A program made the position numbers and the translations under genes. Shown piece by piece: positions 12,037 to 22,630 of a stretch of DNA of 64,000 bases (its first letter is position 1; every line of letters begins with the position of its first letter). Below the pieces are notes generated by a model. It did not search any database, had not been told where the DNA came from, and saw nothing but the letters and a program-made list of their open reading frames with translations. The stretch covers positions 1,674,001 through 1,738,000 of the forward strand of contig CAUWAG010000010.1 in assembly GCA_963556695.1 (NCBI GenBank), written 5' to 3'. This DNA comes from Anthostomella pinea (Eukaryota > Ascomycota > Sordariomycetes > Xylariales > Xylariaceae).

Positions 12037-13386
12037 AACTGGGTGGACAAAAGTCTCCGCCCGACCCACCACAATCTCCTTCAGATCAAAACAACGCGTC
12101 AATCACCCTTCGACTTCACCACTCTCTCAACACCGCAGTTGATAATGGATTTACGATCTTTTGGGGACGAATTAAGCGGTAATCGCATCGCTAACGGCGA
12201 ATTCACTTCAGAAGCTCGCTCGGCAATCGTGGCGGCGCGAATCGACGGCAGAACGCGTAGGGATGTTGCAACCGTGTTTAAAACAAAGCGCCTGAAAACC
12301 ATCTCTGATATTACCACCAACTTTGAGGCCACTTTTACACCAAAATCTGCCCCAAGGAGCGGTCGCCCACCCGTTTTGAATACTCATGAACGCACTCATG
12401 TGATCGAAAAGGCGAGAGAGCTCCCCAAGGCGACGTGGCAAAAGATTCGAAACGAAGCCTGTGTTTCGTGCTTTCCTAAGACTATTAAGAGGATATGTCA
12501 CATACATGGCCTCCAGAAGTGGCGCGTAGCGAAGCGAATCAAGCTCACAGATGAGGACGCTCAGAAAAGGCTCACTTTTGTCAATTATTATAGCATACCA
12601 GAGCGCCTGGAGGAGTTGTTGTGAGCTATGTTCTTAGACGAATATACGGTCCAAAACTTATCCGATAATCCAGGCGATTGGGCCATCTGATTCTCTTCAG
12701 AGCGGTACTGTTATCATCTCATGAACGAGACAGATCACGGCAAATCTCGTATTTTAATAATGGTGTGGTCTATGATCTGGCTACGCGGCAGAGAAGGAGG
12801 ACTAGGCAAGTTGGTCTTCTGCCCACTCGATCCGGATGCTCCGCACGGAGGAGTATCCACAGAGTCATACAAATGGGTTCTTGAGGAAGGCCTGCTTCCG
12901 TTTTATGAGACTGGAGATCCTTTTGTTCAAGATAACGCGAAAATTCACCTCACTGGCGGTGTTCCGGAGTGGATAGAGGAGCACGGCATCCATTGTATCG
13001 ACTGGCCTCCTCACAGCCCCGATATGGACCCAATCGAGCATGTTTGGCGACTTCTGAAGAAAAACATACATAAAATTGAGCCTGAATTTTCTGAATTGAA
13101 GGATAATATCCCCCATCATCGCTACGCACACGAGTTAATTGAGCAGGCGTGGTCAGAGATCGATCCGGAGCAGGTTCGGGCCTTGATGGAGTCACTGGAG
13201 GACCGAATAGCTGCAGTGAGGCGCGCCGGTGGTTGGTATACACATTATTGACTTAGTTATTAAATACAATTTATTTGAGAATTCTATCACCAGAATTGGA
13301 TACGTTATGGTTCAATTGAGTTGGAGGGTATAGTAGATGGAAGGGGTAAAATTGGGGATCGGGCGGAGACTTTTGTCCACGCATTG
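12037..13386 (+). mobile_element. Tc1/mariner transposon, copy 1
   Basis: The element is 1350 bases, bounded by TA (12035-12036 and 13387-13388). Its inverted repeats carry GTGGACAAAAGTCTCCGCCC at 12043-12062 and the complement at 13362-13381. The outermost left bases differ from copy 2 while the right end is intact. It contains one transposase gene, now broken. Copy 2 at 37883 has exactly the same length. The element starts 81 bases after MITE copy a. Confidence 0.9.
12145..13251 (+). pseudogene. Tc1/mariner transposase, broken by stops (copy 1)
   Basis: The frame runs from MDLRSFGDELSGNRI at 12145 to the stop at 13249-13251. Two in-frame TGA codons interrupt it, one at about 12622 and one near 12688; in copy 2 both positions are CGA, so each is a C-to-T change at a CpG. 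The N-terminal part is a helix-turn-helix DNA-binding region. The DDE nuclease part shows DNAKIHLTGGV (second Asp) and WPPHSPDMDPIEHVW, where Glu of PIE is the expected third catalytic residue. The first Asp probably lies in the stretch between the stops (DEYTVQ). The family cuts and pastes at TA. This copy is unlikely to make active enzyme. Confidence 0.85.
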
Positions 13387-14095
13387 TAACTAGACTAATC
13401 ACGATGTTCATTGGATGAATAAATATCCATATTGATGCCTATATCTAATAGGCTGACTGCCTGAACGAGCACGAAACATCGCAGCTCTCTATCCATCCCT
13501 CATCCGAAGGACCATGTAGTCCACGACAGCCTTGTCCGCTGTCATGCCGCAGGTATCTTTTGTGCAGACCCAGAAATCAGAACTCAGTCGTCCGATCTTG
13601 TCGATCCAAGCGCCGAGTTGACCTCTATGCAAATATCCCAAACAGTACAAAAACAATACGGAGGTAATTTTTGTTACCCCAGACTCCTACCCATGCAAGA
13701 GTGCTTTTTGTGTGGTGCCAGGCCATATCCACAATGATGGCCGTCATGACCATGTCCAAATGCCCTGTATCCAGCCAAACCTGGGTGTGTCGCTATGCTG
13801 GTGAAAGAGAAGAATGACGATGGATGCGCGATTAGTATTAGAAGACGGAGAGAGTATAGTATGTCCGGTGGACCTCATCCGTTTCTTCGCTGAAACAAAA
13901 GATTGTCGCTATAGGCCCTGCCTTTTCCTCGCCGGTAGACAATGATCATGAGAGCATTCGATTGCTGTCGATCATTTCAGCCAAGGCCTAACCTAGACTC
14001 TTGTCTGATGGGTTCCACTTGTTGATGTATGAAGTGATGCTGTGAAGTGGCGATCGTCAATACAAAGGTGTAGGAGGAATAACAGTCTCTGAGGC
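13387..14095. other. Intergenic region right of Tc1 copy 1
   Basis: No confident gene. On the minus strand at about 13512-13643 an open stretch with SDFWVCTKDTCGMTADKAVV could be a terminal exon of a small protein, but I found no upstream exon that joins it in frame. Confidence 0.3.
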
Positions 14096-17000
14096 CTACT
14101 TGGGAGAGTCTTTCTCCTCAGTGTCCTCTTTTCGGTAACCTTTGTTTCGACCTCTGGGTGCGTTGTTGATGCTCCAGCCTCTGATTTGGGTGGGTCCGGA
14201 GCGTGGAGGGGGCTCACTCGCTGGGTAGTCTTTAATGGCCTCCTTGTGGTCATAATGAGCGAGACGAAGTGCAGGGCGGCCCCCGCTCCCTTGCCAAGGC
14301 TGGTTGTGAGGGATGGGCGCGGCAGCAATGCTTCGGTACTTTTTAGCGGCGCTGCTGCTTGAAGGTATGGAAGCTCTGTGGCGAGTGGCATGGGCCGGGG
14401 ATAATGGAACGCCCATCGGCGGGCCTGGAGGAGACACAGGGGGTGCGGCTGCTATGTGCCCAGGCATATTCGCCAATTGTGCATGGCTATGCATAGGAGG
14501 AGACAGAGTCATCACCTGGTATGAGCCTCCGTAGTGGGGTGGCGGAGGAGGCAGACCCTGATTAGGTAGCATACTAGCACTGGCCATTGGGGGACCTTGC
14601 TGCTGCATCGACATGGGCATTGGCATGAGCATCAGAGGATGATGCTCGTGAATGGAGTAGCTCTGGTGGAAGGGCCGAGGAGGAGCCGGAGGATAGAAGT
14701 TGCCCGAATTGGTGTGGACCATCATATGGGGAGACCCGAATTCTTGAGGTTGTGGTTGGGGTTGCGCCTGAGGAGGTTGCGAAGCGTCTGGACCATGATC
14801 TCGTCGTGTGGGGCGAAGAGGTGGAAGAACAGGACTTCCCCTGGAAGAACCCTGGGTCGTGAAAGGGATTCTGCCAGTAGAGGGTTGGGGTGGCGCCTCC
14901 AACGCTCCAACAGGCGCCGGTGCGATGTGGGCAAACGCAGGGGCTGGGTTCAATGCTGTCTTCAGGAAGGCGTTTGACGGCGCAGACGCCTGGATGGGCA
15001 CACCAAGAAGACGAGGATCGATCATCGAGGAGTCCCCAATCACGGGCATATCCATCTGCTCTGATGCTCCATCCAACCGATGGTCATACATCGGCGCCGT
15101 ATGATGCACAAACTGTAGTTCATGATGCTGCTCAGGCTGGTGGTGTCCAACCTGTTGGTGTCCGGGCTGGTGGTGCCCAGGCTGATGATGTCCAGGCTGA
15201 TGGTGTTCGGGCTGTTGTGCCACATGTTCAGCCACGTCCGCAAGGTAAGAGAGCCCGATGGTATCAACCTCCAAAGGCTGCGTAGGCGGAGGAGGCACTG
15301 GCTCGGAACTGGTGAAGACGTCTCGAACTGCGTCGTACGGCCGGGAAGACCGCTGATTGCCAAGTTGCGAGAGTGGCTGCTCGGCGTCCAGGTATGCCGC
15401 GGCACTGAGAAGTTGGTTGGTGCTTGCCCTGGCGACGGAATCATCGACCGCCGTGGCATCTGTGCTACGGCTGTGCTCACCGCCTGCAACATCTTCATCC
15501 TCGTCAGAGACCGCGGTACTAACCAGTCTCTCAATGGCTTGGCGTTTGCGTTCGCGGATTTTATTCGTGGTAATCTCGTCTGGATCTATGTCTGTCTCCT
15601 TGCAGAACTGACTCAGCATAGATGATAGTTTTGCCCTTGTAGCCTCTTCCTGTAACGCGCGGTCCATTTTCATCGCTTTGACTGAGCGGGACGCATGGAG
15701 GGTAGTTCCGTTGGGGGTGATGACGACAACAGGTTTAGTACTGTTGACGTGCTCTCCAGGTGGCTCTGAATCATTGACCGAGTCTGGCATGAACAAGCCA
15801 TACTTTGGATGGAGGTTGTGCTTCTCCACAAGCGTTGCATCCAGATCCCCGTCCCCATACTCGAGACAGTCGTACGTCACTATGGTACGGTCCAAGTGAT
15901 GATAGCGAGAATTTGGCTTGTTAAGGTAGACCCCTCTTGTTCCTCGTGTAGCCTTCCGAGTTGAGTCGTTGGTTGAGTCCCGGAACCCAATCTCGTCATC
16001 ATCCCACTCGAACGGCGGCGGAATGATGATACGGTTGTTTGCTCGAGGTCCACGTCTATTGACAGTCCTGACATCCCAAGCATCAGGCTCAGCTGCTCCA
16101 CTGGGGAGATCAGGCACGTCTTTCCTTTTCACAGCTGGGTCGGCCTTTGGCTCTAAACCAGGAGACTGCCCGTCGTTGTTAGGCGTAGGCGAAGGTGCAT
16201 TGGACTCTGGTTCGGCATCGGGCTCGTTCTCGGCTGACAGCAGACCTCCGATGTGCCGTGGTCGGGGAGTTGAGGCGTCCTCGCCACTTGTCAACTTGCT
16301 CGATCCAGGAACAGCTGCAGCTGGCTTCTTCGAGTCCGGCTGACTTTCAGGCGGGCCCTCTGCTTTCCGTTTGGGAGCAGGCTTTGCCTTCTTCGGCTGT
16401 GGCTGAGGGTGCGACTGAGGCTTGATGACCGCTTTCTTGACTTCTTCTTTCTCTTCGTCCTTCAACAGACTAGGAAAAGGAATCTTGAGTCCATCCCCAC
16501 GAAGATAGACGTAGGGTCCTTGGTCGAAGACGATATCATCCGATTCCTGTACGTAGGTGTATGACTTATCGACGATCTGCGCGAACGGGTCAGATTTACG
16601 GCATGCATGAGAAAAGTGAATTCATGACATCAATTGGAACAAGTACAAGTTCAAATGGCTTTGACTTACATCCACACCGCAGCCTTCATTCCTGAGTTCC
16701 TCCAGAATACTAGTGCGGTTGAGGGAAGCATCGTAAAATTCTTCAGTCGAATAATTGTAAGAGTCCTAAAGGCGATGTGAGTAATGGGGACACGAAGCAA
16801 ACATATGACAAAAGGAAGGCCAATGTGCGAACAGAGCTCGGCAAGTGAATTCGTACAAGAAATTTCTTCTCGCTGACGGCGGTGTTGAGCTCGTACTGGC
16901 GGGTCGTAATGGCGGTCCTGGTGTTGAACTCTTGATCTGCGCTGCGGATGACGGCGGCGAGTTGGTCATCCAATTGCTGCTGCAAAATCTGATATTCGAG

Positions 17001-17345
17001 GACCTCCTCGTGGGCATTGGGGTTCTCGAGCAGCTTCTTAACTGTGAGATCAGCCAAATCTTCGAGAGCGGGCTTGGCAGCGCCGGCGACCTCTGAATAC
17101 AATTCGCGGAGTTCCTTCTGGCGTTCGTAGGCAGCCTGAACACGGTGGCTGTCGTAAGTTTTGTTTCGGCCTCGTCCGGGGCCGCCTCCTCTGCCACGGC
17201 CAGCACCTCGTCTGGCATTGGCGGCGGCTGCCCTCCGTGCGGTCTTCTTACTGATGCCTCTTCCCGTGGTCTTCTTAGGGGCAACGGGCTTGCCCTTGGC
17301 GGGACTGGGCGCCGGGGAGTCGGCAGGTTGGGCGGAGTCATCCAT
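14096..17345 (-). CDS. Conserved fungal low-complexity protein, probably nuclear, function unknown
   Basis: Three exons, 16857-17345, 16670-16765 and 14096-16576, joined by in-phase GT...AG introns, give 1021 residues. Residues 1-60 are basic and Ala/Lys/Gly/Arg-rich (GRGRGGGPGRGRNK), like a nuclear-localisation or nucleic-acid-binding tail. Residues about 65-195 form a helical, coiled-coil-like region (AAYERQKELRELYSEVAG; DSYNYSTEEFYDASLNRTSI). Residues about 210-400 include a charged disordered stretch and a compact segment (NRRGPRANNRIIIPPPFEWD, FRDSTNDSTRKATRGTRGVY) that looks conserved. The C-terminal half is rich in Pro, Gln, His and Met and contains a tandem HHQPG-type repeat. I do not recognise the family. 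Composition suggests a chromatin- or RNA-associated scaffold. A further small intron in exon 3 cannot be excluded. Confidence 0.8.
15121..15215 (-). repeat. In-frame 15-base tandem repeat coding HHQPG-type units
   Basis: About five imperfect 15-base units lie inside the long exon of the 1021-residue gene and encode His-Gln-Pro-Gly pentapeptides, with variants QQVG and QPEQ at one end. Unit length is a multiple of three, so copy-number changes keep the frame. Confidence 0.8.
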
Positions 17346-19519
17346 GTTGGCGGATCATGTATGTATTGATGGGAAGAGAAGCGGATGGAGCAGAGGAGAG
17401 AGTGATGAATATGTAACCTGTTGCGGCGGGCGATTGACGACCGAGCAGGTTGCAGGAGGGTGGTGTAAGATTGTGGGAAGAGAGGGATGCAGGCGAAAAG
17501 AAGTTGCTTGTGGATGAATGGTGGTTTGGTGGTGTGCAGCAGTCAGGGAAAAAGTGGTAGAAGTCAGTCTGCCAAAAATGGTGAAAGACGGATGAGGTGA
17601 GGTGTGAGAGCTGGAGGTGTGAGAGGTGAGAGTGCAGGAGGCCAGAGTCTAGACGGTGGACGAGGCGGCAAAAGCGACTGGGCACAATGCAGACTAGAAA
17701 AGCCAGAAACCAGAAACCAGAGACCAACTGCCTCGATCTCGCTGCTATCCTCCACGTCGTGAGGGCGGCAACAGAACGGATTGAGGGTTCGTGTAGTAGA
17801 GATATCGCCATGAGATTTTCTCAATTAAACAGCAGGTCGCCCCCAGCATACGCCAGCACCACTGCACCAGCACACGCATAACTAGGAGACTTCCCGATAC
17901 AGCCAAGTTTGTCTCTCCAGTCCCCAAGCGCCCCCGGCATCCGTCGCTGATTGGCTCGGCAAAACCAATCATCCGCTATCCGCTTCCGGCTCTCCCACGG
18001 CGGGCCACGGGGCGTCCAGCTGCAATCCAATCCATCCACGCCGTGCTGGACGCATTGCATCAAGGACGGCGACCTAATAACAATTACATTATTCTGGCTC
18101 ATGTCGAGGATAGAAAGTCATTGCGGACGGAGTGCCTTGGTGGCTGGCTCTACGACTATCTACCTATTCGTGATTGACTTTTCTGAGTTCTCTGTAAGTC
18201 ACAAATGTGTACCCGACATGGGGGACACGGGATACATGGACCCAATACACATGCACCAACTGCGCGCAACCCCTATGGCAGCGTTTCACGGAACCAACCC
18301 CTTGCGCTGGAAGACGTAGTCACGACCTCTTCGTACCTACACGCATGCAGGTTGGGCGCCTCAAGGCTGGTTGTGTACGAGCATTTGCGTTGCAGAGGAA
18401 AGCCAATAATATTACTCTCTTTTTCGCATTCTAGGGTCTCCATTGTTCATCCCATCTCAATACGTATGCCCCCACAGAGCCAGCAAATAGGTCATGTATG
18501 TATCTACTGTCGCTCAAGTAAGACACAGACTTCAGATATTTGCGATTGTTCAGCAGTCTTGACACTTGTTGGTGAGATGCACAATGGGCGAGGCCTCGCT
18601 CTGTCACTTCACTCTTGACAGAGTGAAGCCTCACGAGAGCAAAAACTTACATAGGTAATCGCTTGACTGTGCTGAGCAGTGAGTGGCACCAACACCATGG
18701 TCTTCTCTTGTCGATGAACACGGACATTCGGACTTTGCGTAAAGCGCGCTGACTGGTGCTAGAAAAGAAACGAGATCGGCTTCTATCAAAACTCAAAACT
18801 AAGAAATACTTGCAGCTGTTCTTTGTTTTGACATTCTTCTGGATACAGTCCATGCTAAGAGACGTCGGTATGGTTTGTATATGAACATTGAAAGATATTT
18901 CAACTGTCCCCCGTGTGCCGTGATACAATACGGTAGACCGATCATAGTAATGCAGTGACAGTTTGGAGCTTCAAGTCGTCAAGGCTCTCCTTTCGGGACT
19001 GAAAACCCAACTCGCCTTCTTCGTCCTACCGAACTGAATCCCACGAGGGGCAGCAGCCCGCCTGCCCGCCTGCCCGCTTACACAAGACGAGTCGGGATTC
19101 CCGAGGTCGTTGATGAGACCTGGCCCCAAAAAGGGACCCCTGGAACCCCCCGGTCGCTGATGATCTAGGATGAACCCTCTTCGGGCTAGGCCATGTCCAT
19201 TCTTGGCGTGCGCGTGCCCCCGCAGAGGCCCCACCAGCCGGAAGTGGGATATGTCGGCGTCTGCGGGAGAGCTTGGGAGCCACTAGAATTTTCCCCATTA
19301 AGCAACCACCAGGCATCATTTTCGTCGACCGCACCTCATCATCCCTTCCGCCCGCGATTTAGAACCAGCGCCGAGCCGGCCTCACTTCGATCCATTGCGA
19401 CTGCGGGATCTACGCTCGGCCTGGCAGCAAGCAGAGCAGAGCAGGAACTGCTTCTGCAGTCTTGCACACACAATTCGAAACATGCGCCGGTACAGGTAGC
19501 ACACAACCTCTGCGAAACG
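17346..19519. other. Divergent intergenic region, 2.2 kb
   Basis: It separates the 1021-residue gene (minus) from BMT5 (plus) and should hold both promoters. ORFs are short and mutually overlapping. I see no domain motif, RNA gene or transposon ends. Confidence 0.4.
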
Positions 19520-20557
19520 ATGGGGAAGCGGCGGAAGCTGGCGCAACCGCAGAAGCCGGCCAAACACGGCGGCGGAGCTGGGGGTCACAAGACGCAACCC
19601 AAGGCGGCTACTGCCAAGGGCAAGGGTGCAGGACACGGCAACGTCAAGTCCAAGGGGCAGCAGGCGACAGCCCCTTCGAAGACGACCAACCCGCCAGCGC
19701 AACAACAGCAGAGACAGCACGCCGAGCCCACGATCCCCTTCTCGCCTGAAGACAAGATCCTGCTAATCGGCGAGGGCGACCTCAGCTTCGGCGCCTCGCT
19801 GGTAACGCACCACTACTGCGCCGACGTGACAGCCACGGTGCTGGAAAAGAACCGCGCCGAGCTGCTTCTCAAATACCCGCACGCGGCCGCCAACATCGCC
19901 GCCATCGAGGCCGAGGGGGACAGCTGCCGAGTCGCGTACAACGTCGACGCGACCAAGATGGCGCCGTTCACGACGATCACCACCACCACCACAGCCGGCA
20001 CGACCGGCACCAGGCAGCGGGAGGGCGTCATGGACCGCATCATCTTCAACTTCCCGCACGTCGGCGGCAAGAGCACCGACGTCAACCGCCAGGTGCGCTA
20101 CAACCAGGAGCTGCTCGTGGCCTTCTTCCAACACGCCATTCCATCGCTCGCGCCATCCTCCCGAGTGGCTTCCTCTCATTCCTCCCATTCCCACAACCCT
20201 CCCTCCGACGACGACGACGACAGCAAGAAGAAGACGCCCCCCTCCATCATCGTCACCCTCTTCGAGGGCGAGCCGTACACCCTGTGGAACATCCGCGACC
20301 TGGCGCGCCACTGCGGGCTGCAGGTCGAGTGCAGCTTCCGGTTCCAGGCCGCCGCGTACCCGGGCTACCACCACGCGCGCACGCTGGGCGTGATCAAAAA
20401 CAAAAACGGCGACGCCGTGGGCGGCGGGTGGAAGGGCGAAGACCGCGCGGCCCGGAGCTATGTCTTTGTCAGAAAGGACGTGGGGGCACCGGATGGGCAG
20501 CAGAGGGGCAAGAAGCGGGCCAGGGCTGCGGGGGGCGAGTCGTCGGATGAGGATTGA
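19520..20557 (+). CDS. bmt5: 25S rRNA (uridine-N3)-methyltransferase Bmt5-like (DUF2431)
   Basis: Single exon, 345 residues. The ATG at 19520 gives MGKRRKLAQPQKPAKHGGG, a basic nucleolar-type N-terminus; the open frame extends upstream to 19193 but that part lacks family character. Residues about 75-100 hold the SAM-binding strand and loop DKILLIGEGDLSFGASLVTH. Later come DRIIFNFPHVGGKSTDVNRQ, then IIVTLFEGEPYTLWNIRDLA and the C-terminal YPGYHHARTLGV, all typical of DUF2431/Bmt5. The yeast enzyme methylates U2634 of 25S rRNA in the nucleolus. A Ser/His/Asp-rich loop at about 215-240 is a species-specific insertion. No intron is needed. Confidence 0.9.
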   Translation: MGKRRKLAQPQKPAKHGGGAGGHKTQPKAATAKGKGAGHGNVKSKGQQATAPSKTTNPPAQQQQRQHAEPTIPFSPEDKILLIGEGDLSFGASLVTHHYCADVTATVLEKNRAELLLKYPHAAANIAAIEAEGDSCRVAYNVDATKMAPFTTITTTTTAGTTGTRQREGVMDRIIFNFPHVGGKSTDVNRQVRYNQELLVAFFQHAIPSLAPSSRVASSHSSHSHNPPSDDDDDSKKKTPPSIIVTLFEGEPYTLWNIRDLARHCGLQVECSFRFQAAAYPGYHHARTLGVIKNKNGDAVGGGWKGEDRAARSYVFVRKDVGAPDGQQRGKKRARAAGGESSDED

Positions 20558-20926
20558 TGTTGGGTTTCTCTCGTATCGGGGCTTGAAAGATCCGGCTAGG
20601 TGTGTATGTAGGAGGTATGTATGCGCAGCTCCTGGGGCTCCTGCAGTGCTCTAGTTGATATATGGCTGTTCCGTAGCTCGAGACAGCAGGCTACGACGTT
20701 ATATAGTTGGCGGGAGCAAGGCCACACTTAGTACAGAGAGGTATTAGGGGTAACTCGCCTGCATACACATTGCTCGACTCTTCGGTATTCACTCCAAGCC
20801 TCGTTGACTGAATCAAGCGATTCCAACCACAGCCTCATTGAAGTAAAACCAGGCGCCAGCACCCAGTATCTATGCCTTGCGCACACATTCAAGCTCCCGT
20901 GAACCCCTGCTACGCAGCCTCTCCAC
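20558..20926. other. Convergent intergenic region BMT5 / HET pseudogene
   Basis: This 369-base stretch between convergent genes shows no coding signal; it should hold 3' ends only. Confidence 0.4.
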
Positions 20927-22630
20927 CTATTCCTGGATAGCGGATCTCTCGACAGATATATCTAGCATGTGATGCAATGAAGCCTGGGATACATCCAGCC
21001 TGACAGTAACGACAGTCTCTTCATCGACGTGAGTGGCAGTTGTCTTCTCATCCGGCGCAACTCCGTTCTTGATGAGCATCTTGTGCAGCTGGTAATTACT
21101 GGATCCTTCGCAGGTCTCATTTGGTCCATCCACCAACCTGACGATTTCAGGCCAGAAGTCACAGTGCTCTGTCCACACGTAGGCTTTGATCACATCTTCC
21201 TGTCGAGATTCACCTGCCCACTTGGCGTATACTACCAAGCACCGGAATGGAGCGTGAGTTTGGACGCCCCTGATTTGTTGCCCATGAACTCGAAATAAGC
21301 AATAAACCAGAAAGTCCTCGTCCGCTGAAAGTCTGGTCCAGACAGGCGAGTCGCTGTCGTTATACTTTTGGGCACTAGGGCGAACATCGAGCATGGCGAC
21401 GGGTTCTGGTAAATCCATGTAAATGCTTGGGTGGTAGTTGCTCTGAGACAACCCCTCTTCCACCGGAATATGTTCTCTCATATAGATGGTACACCTGTTC
21501 TGGAAGCGGTTCCAGAGCGTCCCGTCGTCATGCAATTTATCAGGGTGGATTCGAACAACCTCATTTCCAGTTGGGAAGAGATATAGTCCGATAGATGACG
21601 GTCGACCATCAGTGAGCCTCAGAGTATCAAAGCAGTCCAACATCATGATGATAATGCCAGTGGCCTGTGAATATTCAGTGACTCCGAGTTCTATTCGCAG
21701 TCCTCTGTTAGTGATTGCGAACTTGACATCCCGCCTGAAACTCCGCGAAAACCGCACGATGCCGCCGCAGCTCCTGAATTCTTCAGGGGAGCTTGCGAAG
21801 ACCCCACGACTGACATTTCGAGGGTCTGGTTTCGACGTCCATGAGAATAACGATAGGTCGTTAGTCATTTTGCATATGGGCTCCTGCAATCGGATGAAAG
21901 CGTTATCGCCCTCGCCGTAGATCATAGGCATGTGGACGTCGAATAAGCCCAGCAGACAATAGGCTAAGTCTTCAACTCTTGTTGTTTCTCGTTTCGATGC
22001 CCAAGACATTTTGACAGCCACTGGGTAGTCTTGCAAACGGCGAGTGCCGCACAAAGCTGCGGGATCAATCTTCGTGATCGTGGCTAGTGTATCACGTAGA
22101 GACTCCTTCGTTCCGCGGAGAGTCCAACAGCTGTCGTAGAACTCGAGATTTCGAGGGGCGATGATCTCTTGCAGCGCCCATCCCTTTGTAAACCACCGGC
22201 ATCCTGGTAGACCATTGTCCATCATGTCTCCGGTGGTAGTGCTGACGTCTTTGTCGCCCATAGGCGACAGTGTTTCTATGATCGGCTCTTCATGCTTTAG
22301 GGGTGGTAGATCCGAAAGGTATGTAAATCAGACAGTTGACTGTTGATATCAGCGAAACATGGAGTTGATGGCCTCGCTCAGTTCAGCGCTGCTCGTTTTG
22401 TCAATGCAGCACGTATCGACCCAGGCCCAATGGAGCCCGGCTGACTGAGTCAAAGCGCATGTTTCTTTGATTTTGGCAAAGCCCTGCCGTGTGCGAGCGT
22501 ATGCCAGGTTCTGGAACTCTTGGAACGTCACCTCCTCTTCTGCGCAAGTATGTGAGAGTATGGCGTACGAGCACTGTTTCGGGTCAGCATGGAACACCAG
22601 CTTCAGGGTATGAGTATCGATGAGCCACAT
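20927..22630 (-). pseudogene. HET-domain protein gene with two in-frame UGA codons
   Basis: One frame runs from MWLIDTHTLKLVFHADPKQ at 22630 to the stop at 20927. It has the full HET signature: CSYAILSHTCAEEEVTFQEF, HWAWVDTCCIDKTSSAELSE, CRWFTKGWALQEIIAPRNLE, then VEDLAYCLLGLFDVHMPMIY and GEGDNAFIRLQE. Two TGA codons (22349-22351 and 22328-22330) fall between SMFR and FTYLSDLPPL. In homologues these positions are usually Trp (in a WYQ-type motif) and Cys, so both look like point mutations, with no intron able to remove them. The HET core also has SHTC in place of the common SHTW. Without the stops the protein would be 567 residues. Intact HET proteins act in the cytoplasm to cause non-self death. 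Confidence 0.75.
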